Numbered from the stretch's first letter, positions 44,372 to 53,655 are shown. The stretch is 64,000 nucleotides of DNA from DAOLCO01 sp964612555 (GCA_964612555.1 CAZTBW010000002.1:1-64000); one strand, 5' to 3'. Program-made: numbers and translations. The notes: generated by a model from the letters alone, not told the origin.

Positions 44372-44383
44372 GGGAGCGCTCCC
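44372..44383. repeat. 12-bp palindrome GGGAGCGCTCCC
   Basis: Perfect palindrome in the 72-bp gap between two convergent genes. It could fold as a short GC hairpin ending transcripts from either side, but no T run adjoins it. Confidence 0.4.
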
Positions 44384-44410
44384 ATTAAAGTCAGTGCCAG
44401 AACGATCTAA

Positions 44411-45559
44411 TTAATTTATCCTTACTGCCTTCCCTTCTCTCATCTGAAATACGCTGGATGCTGGTTTCAGAAGAATTCTTTCACGGTTTTCATTAAATCG
44501 AACTTCCCCCGAAGCACCGGTTTCGAGTCCTTTCATTATACATTGATTAATATCGGTAATACCGTTTGAATTACACTCTTCCAAGGCTTCTTTTAGAAGG
44601 TATAAGGCATCATATGAAAAGGCGGAACCGAGTTTGGGCTCTTCTTTAAAACGATTTTTATACTTAGTTCTGAAATTTTCTGAAAGATCACTTATGTAGT
44701 CGAAAAATATAATATCTTCATTAATGTCTTGGTTTGTTTTCAGGATTTCATCGTAGAGAACAACAGGACCAAGAAGTAGTCGATCTCCTTTGATTCCAAA
44801 TGATTTTGCCTGTTTTACAAACGTCGAAGCAGGTCCGTTTTGAGTCATGAAAACAACAATTCCAGAGTTCTCACCAGATTGTTTAATCTTTAGTAAAAGA
44901 CTTTTATAATCAAGTGAGTCGTTAATTATGGTTTCTCTGGTGAGAGGAACTTTTGAATCAAGTGAAGTAATGAGAGTGTCACTAAGCAGTTCAAAAAAAG
45001 TATTGGAACTGCTTATTAAGGTAACGCTAGTGAAGTTTCTTGAAAGGATATATTCGGTGAAGGGTTGTATCACTTTTTCGGGAGGGTACTGCATAGAGAA
45101 TATATAAGGATTATTATCAAAAAGTGTTGAGGTGTAGCCACTTGTAGTTATCATTGTAAGTTTAAGTCGTTTGGCAATTGGTGCTGCGATATCAGCAAAT
45201 TCTGCCCAGTTAGGTCCAATGATAAAAGAAACATTATCTACAGTTGAGAGTTTTACTACAGATGATGCAAGCATTTTAGAGTCGGAATTGAAATCTTCGG
45301 TAATGAGAGTAAGAGGTCTGTCACCAATTCCTCCTTGTGCTTTTATTTCCTCATATGCAAGCAGTAAGCCTCGAAGTTCAGAAGTTCCTCCCACTGTGCC
45401 ATATCCGCTAAGAGAAAAAAGAGCACCGATTTTTATTTCTTCAGATTCTTTTTTTATATTTTCAGATTTAACCGCAGGTGTTTCAAAAATAATGTGCAGG
45501 CATAAAAATATAAAAAGACATGTGCCCAATGCAGATATAAATGTATTTAAATATTTCAT
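44411..45559 (-). CDS. ABC-type branched-chain amino acid-like substrate-binding protein
   Basis: 382 residues with an N-terminal signal (about 1-30). The mature part opens with IKIGALFSLSGYGTVGG and continues with RGLLLAYEEIKAQGG, the type I periplasmic binding fold (Peripla_BP_6) of Leu/Ile/Val and amide binding proteins. No permease or ATPase lies nearby, so it may serve a distant transporter or act as a sensor domain. Nothing suggests which ligand it binds. Confidence 0.88.
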   Translation of the reverse strand: MKYLNTFISALGTCLFIFLCLHIIFETPAVKSENIKKESEEIKIGALFSLSGYGTVGGTSELRGLLLAYEEIKAQGGIGDRPLTLITEDFNSDSKMLASSVVKLSTVDNVSFIIGPNWAEFADIAAPIAKRLKLTMITTSGYTSTLFDNNPYIFSMQYPPEKVIQPFTEYILSRNFTSVTLISSSNTFFELLSDTLITSLDSKVPLTRETIINDSLDYKSLLLKIKQSGENSGIVVFMTQNGPASTFVKQAKSFGIKGDRLLLGPVVLYDEILKTNQDINEDIIFFDYISDLSENFRTKYKNRFKEEPKLGSAFSYDALYLLKEALEECNSNGITDINQCIMKGLETGASGEVRFNENRERILLKPASSVFQMREGKAVRIN

Positions 45560-45586
45560 TATAAGTATATGCCCATGTTTGGAGAC

Positions 45587-46390
45587 TTAAATCAATCTTC
45601 CTGCTTCTTGGACAATTGTTTTCAGTCTATCTGCAAGGATTGGGTTTCCAACGACTAGTTTTGTATCGTGTAATGTAAGCGGTTCACCTTCAAGGTTTAA
45701 AACAAGCCCCCCTGCTTCTCTTACAATAAGGGCTCCCGCAGCGAAATCCCAGGCATTGAGTCTGAGTTCGTAGTATGCATCACATCTGCCGGCGGCGATG
45801 TAGCAGAGATCAAGTGAGGCGGCTCCAAATCTTCTGATGCCATGACATTCATTTTTTATTAAGAGTTCGATGGTTTTCAAACCCTGTGCAATGTCTGGTC
45901 CATAATCATAATAAAAACCGGTTACTATCATTGCTTCTTTAATAGAGGATGCTGAACTGACATGAAGTTTTTTTGTTTCATTTAGAAAAGCACCATGACC
46001 TTTTATTGCGGAATAGAGTTCGTCGGAGAACGGTTGATATACAACACCAACAAGAGGTTCTCCTCTGTGACAGTATGCAATTGATATTCCAACATGAGGA
46101 ATGCCATGAGCGAAATTATTAGTACCATCAATCGGGTCTATTACCCAAAGATGTTCTTCATCAAGCCCCCCCTTCGCTGTTTCTTCACCAAGAAAGGAGT
46201 GATCGGGAAAGTGGTTTTTAATGTGATCAATTATAGTTAGTTCTGTTTGAATATCAGCTTCAGTAACCAGATTAGCAGGTGATTTTTTCTCCACTTCAAA
46301 ACCGGAAACACTGAAGGAACGAACAACCTCTGAAGCTTTTAGAGCAGCTTCCTTTGTAACTGAAAATATTTCATCAAGAGAAGGTGTCAT
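45587..46390 (-). CDS. suhB: Inositol monophosphatase family protein (SuhB-like)
   Basis: 267 residues. Metal-binding residues Glu69-Glu70 in LGEET, DPIDGTNNF (Asp85, Asp88) and NAWDFAAGALIVREAGG near residue 215 are intact. The family hydrolyses inositol phosphates and in bacteria SuhB also joins ribosomal RNA antitermination complexes. Which role holds here cannot be told. Its promoter would lie in the 70 bp before the trp promoter, reading the other way. Confidence 0.92.
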   Translation of the reverse strand: MTPSLDEIFSVTKEAALKASEVVRSFSVSGFEVEKKSPANLVTEADIQTELTIIDHIKNHFPDHSFLGEETAKGGLDEEHLWVIDPIDGTNNFAHGIPHVGISIAYCHRGEPLVGVVYQPFSDELYSAIKGHGAFLNETKKLHVSSASSIKEAMIVTGFYYDYGPDIAQGLKTIELLIKNECHGIRRFGAASLDLCYIAAGRCDAYYELRLNAWDFAAGALIVREAGGLVLNLEGEPLTLHDTKLVVGNPILADRLKTIVQEAGRLI

Positions 46391-46422
46391 AAAAATAAGT
46401 TTTTAGGTTTTAAGTTGATAAA

Positions 46423-46451
46423 TTGACTTTTGTGAATTCAGAATATAATAT
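46423..46451 (+). promoter_or_regulatory. Promoter of the trp operon
   Basis: TTGACT at 46423-46428 and TAATAT at 46446-46451, 17-bp spacer (TATAAT at 46444-46449 would give 15). Transcription would start near 46456-46459, so the leader peptide ATG at 46462 is only a few bases from the 5' end. Confidence 0.65.
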
Positions 46452-46461
46452 CTGACTCGCT

Positions 46462-46515
46462 ATGAATCAAAAACTATTATTTTCTCAAGTATTTATTCGT
46501 TTCTGGTGGGCTTAG
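46462..46515 (+). CDS. trpL: trp operon leader peptide with tandem Trp codons
   Basis: ATG to TAG, 17 residues: MNQKLLFSQVFIRFWWA. Two adjacent TGG codons stand next to the stop, just as in classical trp leader peptides. It lies between the trp promoter and trpE (111 nt from its stop). No Shine-Dalgarno site precedes it. The 110 nt after it are C/T-rich (repeated CCCTG and TCTCC) and hold no clear terminator hairpin with U run, so the mechanism may differ from enteric attenuation. Confidence 0.6.
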   Translation: MNQKLLFSQVFIRFWWA

Positions 46516-46625
46516 TCCCTGTAATACCCTGTCTCCGTATATTCTCCCTATATTTTTCTGGCTCCCGATTTCCATACTATTTTTATTTCGCTATACTGCT
46601 GATCAATTAATTTTTATAAAGTTTT

Positions 46626-48110
46626 ATGATATTAAGTACTTATTCAAAACCTTTTATTGGTGATCTTGCCTCTCCGGTAGGTATGTTCCTTCGTGTTCGT
46701 GCAAAATTTTCCGGAAGCTGTCTTCTTGAAAGTAGTGATTATCGGGGTATAGAAAACAGTCAATCTTTTATCGGGATTGACCCTCTTGCAAGAATTCGGG
46801 TCAGGGATGGGCTTGTCGTAAAAGAATATCCGGGAATGCCCCCCGAGACTTTCAGGCTTGATAATCCAAAAGAGTTAACGAAAGTACTTCAGGAGTTTTT
46901 TGATCAATTTACATTTCCGGAAAGTAGTACTTCCGGAGGTAGTGGCAAAGCTCAGGATATATTTAATGGTCTCCTGGGTTATGTCAGTTATAATGCCGTT
47001 CCTTATTTTGAGAATATCACCTTTTCAGCAGACCGTGACCCCGAGCGGGATATTCCCGATGCAAGTTATACACTCTACCGTTATATTATTCAGCTTAATC
47101 ACTACAAAAGTGAATTGTATATTTCAAGAAATGTGTTGAGTGATTTTGAATCATGTGATGAATCCGAAGCCTATGCAGGCATTGATGAAATAAAGCAGCT
47201 TATTATTCACGGTGCGCTTGAAGAAAAATGCTTTACTCCACTGGGTAATGAGCAGTCTAATTTTACAGACGAGGAATATATTAAAGTTGTCAAAACATGC
47301 CTCACCCATATTCAGCGAGGAGATATATTTCAAATTGTCCCTTCACGCCGTTTTTCCCAGTCTTATTCAGGTGATGATTTTCAAGTGTATCGGGTGCTTC
47401 GAGCGATAAACCCCTCACCATATCTCTTTTATTTTGATTTTGGAGATTTTCATCTGTTTGGTTCTTCACCGGAAGCTCTGATTACACTTCGTAAAGGAAT
47501 AGCCTCAAGTTATCCCATTGCAGGAACTTGTCCAAGGACAGGGGATGATGCCATTGATATACCAAGAGCGGAAAAATTGCGCAGCGACCCAAAAGAAAAT
47601 TCCGAACATATCATGCTGGTTGATCTTGCAAGAAATGATTTGAGTCGTTTTTGTGAAAATGTCCATGTTGCTATTTTCAGAGAAGTTCAAAATTATTCCC
47701 ACGTGATTCATCTGGTTTCCAGAGTAGATGGGGAGCTTAGTACACCGGTTTCCCCCTTTCATCTGCTTCAAGCCACTTTACCTGCCGGTACTCTGAGCGG
47801 TGCTCCCAAGTACCGTGCCATGGAATTGATTGATCAGCTGGAAAGGGGACATCGTGGGTTTTATGCGGGGGCAATTGGTACTGTGAGTTTTAATGGGAAT
47901 ATTAATCATGCAATTATGATTCGTTCATTCCTTAGTAAAAATAATGTCCTGTATTCTCAAGCCGGAGGGGGAGTGGTTGCTGAATCAGATCCGGTAGCGG
48001 AAATGGAAGAGGTAAAAAGTAAGCTTGGTGCACTCAGATCAGCAATTTTAAAGGCAGGAGATGAAGGTTTTGAAGATGTAGCAATGAAAGAAGGAAGAAA
48101 GGTGGCATGA
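46626..48110 (+). CDS. trpE: Anthranilate synthase component I
   Basis: 494 residues. The tryptophan-binding LLES sits at 33-36, and catalytic motifs IVPSRRFSQ, PIAGTCPRTG, DLARNDLSRF and LPAGTLSGAPK are intact. It converts chorismate with ammonia or glutamine-derived ammonia to anthranilate. First structural gene of trpEGDCFBA and subject to feedback inhibition, judged from the retained allosteric motif. The next gene overlaps its end by four bases. Confidence 0.98.
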   Translation: MILSTYSKPFIGDLASPVGMFLRVRAKFSGSCLLESSDYRGIENSQSFIGIDPLARIRVRDGLVVKEYPGMPPETFRLDNPKELTKVLQEFFDQFTFPESSTSGGSGKAQDIFNGLLGYVSYNAVPYFENITFSADRDPERDIPDASYTLYRYIIQLNHYKSELYISRNVLSDFESCDESEAYAGIDEIKQLIIHGALEEKCFTPLGNEQSNFTDEEYIKVVKTCLTHIQRGDIFQIVPSRRFSQSYSGDDFQVYRVLRAINPSPYLFYFDFGDFHLFGSSPEALITLRKGIASSYPIAGTCPRTGDDAIDIPRAEKLRSDPKENSEHIMLVDLARNDLSRFCENVHVAIFREVQNYSHVIHLVSRVDGELSTPVSPFHLLQATLPAGTLSGAPKYRAMELIDQLERGHRGFYAGAIGTVSFNGNINHAIMIRSFLSKNNVLYSQAGGGVVAESDPVAEMEEVKSKLGALRSAILKAGDEGFEDVAMKEGRKVA

Positions 48111-48703
48111 GAAAAATATTAGTTTTAGATAATTATGATTCTTTTACCTATAATCTTGTGCATATGCTTAAGGAGATCAGTGGTGCAGGTACAGGTGCGG
48201 GAGTAGATGTAATTCGAAATGATGAGATAGATCTTGATGCAGTAGAGGGCTATACTCATATTGTACTTTCTCCCGGTCCTGGTCTTCCTTCAGAAGCCGG
48301 GAAGATGCCTGAGTTAGTTCGTCGTTATTCACCTGCTAAAAAAATTCTTGGAGTGTGTTTAGGGCATCAGTGTATTGGTGAGATATTTGGAGCGAAGCTG
48401 CATAATCTTTCAACTGTGCTTCATGGAAAGGGACTTGAAACCATTGTAACTGATTCTGATGAAGTGTTATTTAAAGGACTTCCTGAGCGTTTTTCTGCTG
48501 CCCGGTACCACTCCTGGGTTGTTTCCAGAGAGGGTTTCCCGGAGTGTTTAAAGATTATTGCAGAGGACGATATGGGTGAGATTACTGCACTTAGACATCG
48601 AGCATTTGATGTCTGTGGTGTGCAGTTTCACCCGGAGTCTGTGTTAACTCCGGATGGAATGAAAATGCTTACAAACTGGTTGTCGTCTGGTTTTACTGAA
48701 TAA
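48107..48703 (+). CDS. trpG: Anthranilate synthase component II (glutamine amidotransferase)
   Basis: 198 residues. Class I amidotransferase with nucleophile Cys84 in GVCLGHQ and the His175/Glu177 pair in FHPES; oxyanion segment LSPGPGLP. It supplies ammonia to TrpE. Overlaps trpE by four bases (ATGA), and its TAA overlaps the ATG of trpD. Confidence 0.98.
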   Translation: MRKILVLDNYDSFTYNLVHMLKEISGAGTGAGVDVIRNDEIDLDAVEGYTHIVLSPGPGLPSEAGKMPELVRRYSPAKKILGVCLGHQCIGEIFGAKLHNLSTVLHGKGLETIVTDSDEVLFKGLPERFSAARYHSWVVSREGFPECLKIIAEDDMGEITALRHRAFDVCGVQFHPESVLTPDGMKMLTNWLSSGFTE

Positions 48704-49719
48704 TGAACCCTAAAGCACTGATTGAAAAATTACAAAGCCGGTATCACTTAACAGCCAATGAATCCAGCGTACTTGTCAGAAATATTATAAGTGAAGCGAT
48801 AGACCCCGTGCTTGTTTCTTCGATTCTTACGCTTATGAATACAAGACCGTACGCGGTTTCAGAAGTGCTTGGATTTCGGGAAGCTCTTCTTGAATCTGCT
48901 ATTCTTGTTGATCTCTCTCAGTGGTCTCCTCTAGATGTCTGTGGTACGGGAGGAGACGGAAAATCTACTTTTAATATTTCAACTGCAAGTGCGCTTCTTC
49001 TTGCCGCAGCAAAAGTACCTGTCGCAAAGCACGGTAACCATGGAGTGTCTTCACTGTTCGGGTCTTCAACCATTATTGAAGCAATGGGATACCGGTTTTC
49101 TACTGATGAGAGTAAGTTGAAACGTGAACTTGATACTTGTTCCATTTGTTTTTTACATGCTCCCTTGTTTCATCCTGCGATGAAACAGCTTGCTCCAATA
49201 AGAAAGGCGCTTGGGGTACGTACTATTTTTAATATTCTTGGTCCGCTTTTAAATCCGGCTTCAGTACACTCCCAGATGAGTGGGGTGTATGACATGGAAA
49301 TCTTTCCTCTCTATGTTGAAGTCCTTCGTTGTATTAGTGAGAAAAGTATGGTGGTTCATACTGTAGACGGACATGATGAAGTCAGTCTAAGCGCCCCGTG
49401 TCATATTTCAACTAATGGAGTGTCCTCATATCTTGAGCCGGGAGTGTTCCCTTATTGTGATATTTTGTTTCCATGTATTCAACCAAAAGTGTTACGAGCC
49501 ACGGATACAATACAAGAGGCAGTTTCCTTGATGATGGCATTTCTTAAGGGAGAGGCGGATTCTGATCTTGAGAAGGTCATAATTACAAATGCTGCACTTG
49601 CCTATACCATGAAATATCCTGAGGTTAATCTTTCTTCAGCAATGGCACTGCTTAAGGATGTCATAAGCTCCGGAGCCGCATATGATACTACCAGAAAATT
49701 GTTAGAATTGCAGTGTTAG
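48703..49719 (+). CDS. trpD: Anthranilate phosphoribosyltransferase
   Basis: 338 residues. PRPP-binding CGTGGDGKSTFNIST about 81-95, KHGNHGVSS, and the NILGPLLNPA segment are all typical. Transfers phosphoribosyl to anthranilate. Separate from TrpG, unlike the E. coli fusion. Confidence 0.98.
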   Translation: MNPKALIEKLQSRYHLTANESSVLVRNIISEAIDPVLVSSILTLMNTRPYAVSEVLGFREALLESAILVDLSQWSPLDVCGTGGDGKSTFNISTASALLLAAAKVPVAKHGNHGVSSLFGSSTIIEAMGYRFSTDESKLKRELDTCSICFLHAPLFHPAMKQLAPIRKALGVRTIFNILGPLLNPASVHSQMSGVYDMEIFPLYVEVLRCISEKSMVVHTVDGHDEVSLSAPCHISTNGVSSYLEPGVFPYCDILFPCIQPKVLRATDTIQEAVSLMMAFLKGEADSDLEKVIITNAALAYTMKYPEVNLSSAMALLKDVISSGAAYDTTRKLLELQC

Positions 49720-49736
49720 ATTTCTAAGGGGATAGT

Positions 49737-50540
49737 ATGGATTTACTTTCAAAGATTATTGAAAGAAAAAGAAGTGAGGTTCTGAAAACAAAAACAGAAA
49801 CACCACTTTCAAAATTAAAAGAAATGCCTTTTTATGATAGAAAGAGAGCTTCGTTAAAATCAAAACTTGTGGCTCCCGGAAGTTCCAGAATAATTGCTGA
49901 AATCAAGCGCGCCTCACCTTCCCGGGGGTTGTTACATCCTGATCTTGATGTGCTTGAAGTTGCCAAAGGGTATGAGGAGGCAGGAGTTTCCGGTATTTCG
50001 ATTTTAACAGATTATGAAGGTTTTGGAGGAAGCATAGATGATATTCTGCTTGTAAGAGAGCATGTTTCAAGTCCAATCTTAAGAAAAGATTTTATAGTGG
50101 ATTTTTATCAGATTGATGAAGCAAGAGCGATTGGAGCAGATGTTATTCTTATCATTGCAAGTGCCTTGACTCCCGAAACTGCCCGAGAGCTCTCTCATTA
50201 TGCAAAAGAGAGCGGAATGGAGGTTCTTCTTGAAGTGCATGAAGCTTCTGAGCTTCGTACGCATGAAAACCCCTATGCCGATTTTATCGGAGTTAATAAC
50301 AGAAATCTTAAAACACTTGAGATTGATCTTGCTACTTCTTTTTCTCTGATATCAGAGATTCCTGCTGATCGCATTTCTATATCGGAAAGTGGAATTTCTG
50401 ATCCTGGAACGATTACAGAGCTTGCACGTGTTGGGTTTGGGGGATTTCTCATTGGAGAGAATTTTATGAAATCAGAAGACCCTGTGCAGGCATGTAAAGA
50501 TTTTATCGGGACTTTAAGAAGAGATTCTGAGGTGCTCTAA
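49737..50540 (+). CDS. trpC: Indole-3-glycerol phosphate synthase
   Basis: 267 residues. Starts with LSKIIERKRSEV and has the active-site lysines in IAEIKRASPSRG and LRKDFI, with ESGI near the phosphate site. TIM barrel of normal length, not fused to TrpF. Preceded by GGGATAGT spacing typical of the operon. Confidence 0.98.
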   Translation: MDLLSKIIERKRSEVLKTKTETPLSKLKEMPFYDRKRASLKSKLVAPGSSRIIAEIKRASPSRGLLHPDLDVLEVAKGYEEAGVSGISILTDYEGFGGSIDDILLVREHVSSPILRKDFIVDFYQIDEARAIGADVILIIASALTPETARELSHYAKESGMEVLLEVHEASELRTHENPYADFIGVNNRNLKTLEIDLATSFSLISEIPADRISISESGISDPGTITELARVGFGGFLIGENFMKSEDPVQACKDFIGTLRRDSEVL

Positions 50541-50573
50541 TGTTATTTCAAACTAATTTTTTGTAGCTCTAAT

Positions 50574-51212
50574 ATGTCTCAGCCTCTAATAAAAGTTTGT
50601 GGAAATAAGTACTCTGATAACTTAATAGAGGTTTGTACTGTTAAGGTTGATTATTTGGGGTTTATATTTCATTCTGAATCGCCTCGTGGGGTTTCTGTGA
50701 AAGAGTGCAGGGAGTTGGTGCGGGAGGTTCCCGATACAATTAAAACCGTTGGAGTTTTTGTTTCAGCTCAGCTTGATATGATAAGAAAGATTCATGAAGA
50801 AATTTCTTTCTCTGCTATTCAATTGCATGGAAAGGAAGATCTTTCATTTGTCAGGGCTTTAAGGAGCTCTGTAGATGCTGAAATAATAAAGGCGTTTTCA
50901 GTAGATTCCGGATTTGATTTTTCTGATTGTACTTCTTTTGAAGAGTGGGTTGATTTTTTTCTTTTTGATACAAAAGGTGTTCGGGCAGGAGGAAACGGAA
51001 TGCCTTTTGATTGGAATCTTCTTTTTAATTATCGTGGAAATATTCCATTTTTCATTGCAGGAGGTATCAGCAGTCCTCATGGTACCGTGCTTAAAAAGCT
51101 TTATAGTGAGCTTCCACAGTTACGTGGATTTGACATAAATAGCGGATTTGAAACCGCACCGGGGAGAAAAGATGTAAGTAAGGTAGCAGCTTTTATTGGA
51201 GAGGTGAGATGA
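50574..51212 (+). CDS. trpF: Phosphoribosylanthranilate isomerase
   Basis: 212 residues. Catalytic Cys in KVCGNK (the usual form is KICGI) and Asp in LFDTKG, with FIAGGI and FDINSGFE phosphate-binding loops (usual DVSSGVE). TIM barrel. Overlaps trpB by four bases. The motif changes are conservative, so activity is likely. Confidence 0.95.
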   Translation: MSQPLIKVCGNKYSDNLIEVCTVKVDYLGFIFHSESPRGVSVKECRELVREVPDTIKTVGVFVSAQLDMIRKIHEEISFSAIQLHGKEDLSFVRALRSSVDAEIIKAFSVDSGFDFSDCTSFEEWVDFFLFDTKGVRAGGNGMPFDWNLLFNYRGNIPFFIAGGISSPHGTVLKKLYSELPQLRGFDINSGFETAPGRKDVSKVAAFIGEVR

Positions 51213-52414
51213 GTGATCATTTTGTAGATGCACGAGGATATTATGGAACATTCGGAGGTGCCTATGTACCGGAAATGCTTTATCCCAATATTCAGAGGCT
51301 GCAAGATGAGTATCTTGGAATTATTGAAGATTCAGCATTTCAGAAAGAGTTTACTTCTCTTTTAAAAGATTATGCAGGGAGACCTTCTCCTCTTGGTTTT
51401 GCAGGTCGTTTATCCGGGCGCTATCAAACTAACATTTATTTAAAAAGAGAAGATTTAAACCATACCGGTTCACATAAAATTAATAACACTATTGGGCAGA
51501 TTCTTCTTGCCAGGCGTCTTGGTAAAAAGCGCATTATTGCTGAAACCGGAGCGGGGCAGCATGGAGTTGCAACTGCAACGGTTTCGGCACTGATGGGACT
51601 TGAGTGCGTGGTGTACATGGGAGCCATTGATGTAGCACGTCAAGCGCCAAATGTCGCTCGTATGGAGATGCTCGGAGCTCAGGTGCGTGCAGTTACTTCA
51701 GGTAGTAAAACTCTTAAGGATGCTACAAACGAGGCAATGAGAGACTGGATATGTAATCCTGAAACAACTCACTATATAATCGGTTCAGTAGTTGGTCCTC
51801 ACCCTTATCCTGACATGGTATCCCGCTTTCACTCTGTAATCAGTGAAGAAATGCGAGCACAGTTAGCTACTCATACCGGGAGTGAAAACCCGGATTATGT
51901 ACTTGCATGTGTCGGGGGAGGGAGTAATGCTATTGGTGCGTTTTATCATTTTATTAAAGAGTCTTCAGTGAAATTGATTGGGGTTGAAGCTGCCGGAAAA
52001 GGGCTTACTTCCGGTTGTTCGGCTGCGACTACTGCACTTGGAAGTATTGGCGTTCTTCATGGCTCAAAAACTCTTCTTATGCAGGATGCACACGGGCAAA
52101 TTGAAGAAGCCCATTCGATTTCAGCAGGGCTGGATTACCCGGGAATCGGTCCCCAACATGCCCATCTTCATACCAGTGGGCGTGTTCAGTATATGAGTGT
52201 AACCGATGAGGAGGCACTTGAAGCGGCACTGGAAGTAAGTGAACTTGAAGGAATTATCCCTGCACTTGAGACTGCGCATGCATTTGCCGTGATTCCAAAA
52301 CTGAGTCTTTCAAGAGACGCCGTTACAGTGGTCTGTCTTTCGGGCAGGGGAGATAAAGATCTTGATACCTACCGGAAGTACCGAAGCAGTAAGAAAACAA
52401 AAGGACTGGCATAA
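51209..52414 (+). CDS. trpB: Tryptophan synthase beta chain
   Basis: 401 residues. PLP lysine Lys90 in HTGSHKINN, GAGQHG, GGGSNA PLP phosphate loop, and SGRGDKD near the end. TrpB1 class from the standard length and motifs. Makes Trp from indole and serine with TrpA. Overlaps trpA at one base. Confidence 0.99.
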   Translation: MSDHFVDARGYYGTFGGAYVPEMLYPNIQRLQDEYLGIIEDSAFQKEFTSLLKDYAGRPSPLGFAGRLSGRYQTNIYLKREDLNHTGSHKINNTIGQILLARRLGKKRIIAETGAGQHGVATATVSALMGLECVVYMGAIDVARQAPNVARMEMLGAQVRAVTSGSKTLKDATNEAMRDWICNPETTHYIIGSVVGPHPYPDMVSRFHSVISEEMRAQLATHTGSENPDYVLACVGGGSNAIGAFYHFIKESSVKLIGVEAAGKGLTSGCSAATTALGSIGVLHGSKTLLMQDAHGQIEEAHSISAGLDYPGIGPQHAHLHTSGRVQYMSVTDEEALEAALEVSELEGIIPALETAHAFAVIPKLSLSRDAVTVVCLSGRGDKDLDTYRKYRSSKKTKGLA

Positions 52415-53199
52415 TGAATAGTCGCGTGTCGTTACAGGAAGTAATCCGGAAAAAAGAAACCCCTTTACTTTCAATTTTCTTTACTGCCGGATTCCCAAAA
52501 CCAGAAAGTACTGCTGAGATATATCTTGCACTCCAGGATTCGGGAGTTGATTTTGTAGAAATTGGTTTCCCGTTTTCAGACCCCATTGCAGATGGTTCTA
52601 CCATTCAAAAAACAAGTGAACAGGCAATTAAAAATGGAATGAATCTCGAAGTCTTATTTTCAGAGCTTCGTAGTATAAAAGACCAGATTTCAATGCCAAT
52701 TATTCTGATGGGATATCTTAATCCGGTTCTTGCATACGGGGTGGAGAGGTTTATTTCTGATTGTAAAGAAGTGGGAGTTCAGGGGCTTATTCTTCCTGAT
52801 CTTCCAATAGATGAGTATGATGCAGAGTGGAAAGAAAATCTTGAAGCCAATGGAATATCCTTGATTTTTCTTGTAACTCCCCAGACCGGTGATGAAAGAA
52901 TCAGGGAAATAGATAAACGATCAACTGCATTTATCTATGCAGTGTCTTCTCAGGCAGTGACAGGTGGCAGTAGCACTGCTTCTTTAAAAAGTGTTCAGGA
53001 GTCATATTTTATGAGACTTAAAAACCTGAATCTTTCTCATCCTGTAATTGCAGGTTTTGGAATACATGACAGGGAAAGTTTTGAATTTGCTACCAGATAC
53101 CTTGATGGTGCGATTATTGGGAGTGCTTTTTTAAGAGCAATTGAGAACACTGAAGATATGAAAAGTACCATTCGGGAATTTATAAAAGCACTAAAATAA
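52414..53199 (+). CDS. trpA: Tryptophan synthase alpha chain
   Basis: 261 residues. Catalytic Glu49 and Asp60 in VEIGFPFSDPIAD, as in E. coli; GFGI near the phosphate site. Splits indole-3-glycerol phosphate to indole. Last gene of the operon, followed by a hairpin. Confidence 0.98.
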   Translation: MNSRVSLQEVIRKKETPLLSIFFTAGFPKPESTAEIYLALQDSGVDFVEIGFPFSDPIADGSTIQKTSEQAIKNGMNLEVLFSELRSIKDQISMPIILMGYLNPVLAYGVERFISDCKEVGVQGLILPDLPIDEYDAEWKENLEANGISLIFLVTPQTGDERIREIDKRSTAFIYAVSSQAVTGGSSTASLKSVQESYFMRLKNLNLSHPVIAGFGIHDRESFEFATRYLDGAIIGSAFLRAIENTEDMKSTIREFIKALK

Positions 53200-53201
53200 A
53201 A

Positions 53202-53242
53202 GGCGCGGCAGAGGTAAATAAAAACCTTTTTTGCTGCCCGCC
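53202..53242 (+). terminator. Hairpin after trpA
   Basis: GGC...GGCAG pairs with CTGCC...GCC around an inner AGAGGT/ACCTTT stem that is directly followed by a T run. Probably the end of the trp transcript. Confidence 0.55.
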
Positions 53243-53256
53243 AATTAACTAAACTT

Positions 53257-53285
53257 GAACTCGCGCTTGAACTCGCGAACTCGCG
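53257..53285. repeat. Three GAACTCGCG direct copies
   Basis: GAACTCGCG at 53257, 53269 and 53277, followed by a related GCTCGCGCGG. Short and GC-rich in an AT-rich gap; also able to form CGCGAG hairpins. Confidence 0.4.
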
Positions 53286-53298
53286 GCTCGCGCGGTGA

Positions 53299-53655
53299 TT
53301 ACTCTTCCATGATTCTCACCAGAAAGAGCTCTGCACCGCAGGAGAATGAGTCCTCGTCGTGAAGGATCTTTGTACCTTCAATTTTACTTGGAATTATGGA
53401 GTTTTCACAGGTAATGGACAAGTTATCAAACTCCATGATCTTAGCCCCTTTTTCCACAATAAAGGTTCCATTTTTACTACCAAGATCTTTGATAGTAAGG
53501 TTCTCCCCATCCCATTCGATTTAACAGTGCTTACGACTTGCTTCCATCGTGTTCAGTAGAATATCACATTCAGAACGTCCAAGAGTTGTAATACCAAGCT
53601 CTATCGGATATTTCCCTTGGGTAGGGAATTGTTTAATTAAATTAACCCTTTTCAT
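53299..53655 (-). pseudogene. FHA-domain protein interrupted by one in-frame stop
   Basis: Minus-strand frame with an excellent ribosome site (GGAGG seven bases before ATG). Codons 1-44 give LGRSECDILL and ASRKHC, then TAA at 53521-53523, then the same frame resumes as IEWDGENLTIKDLGSKNGTF to a second stop at 53299. GR, SRKH and the SKNGT loop are the FHA phosphothreonine-binding signature, so the reading frame is real and would be 118 residues. A single base change from a sense codon (for example TTA) explains the stop. It may be a young pseudogene or a sequence error; no split or frameshift is needed. FHA domains bind phosphothreonine; no kinase is nearby. Confidence 0.7.

Noticed and set aside
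44372..44383. Rho-independent terminator at GGGAGCGCTCCC
   Set aside because: No adjoining T tract; recorded only as a palindrome.
46540..46600. Classical attenuator terminator in the trp leader
   Set aside because: No GC-rich stem followed by a T run could be found; left as an open question.
53257..53285. Possible CRISPR array
   Set aside because: Repeat unit is 9 bp with spacers of 0-3 bases; far too small and no cas genes.
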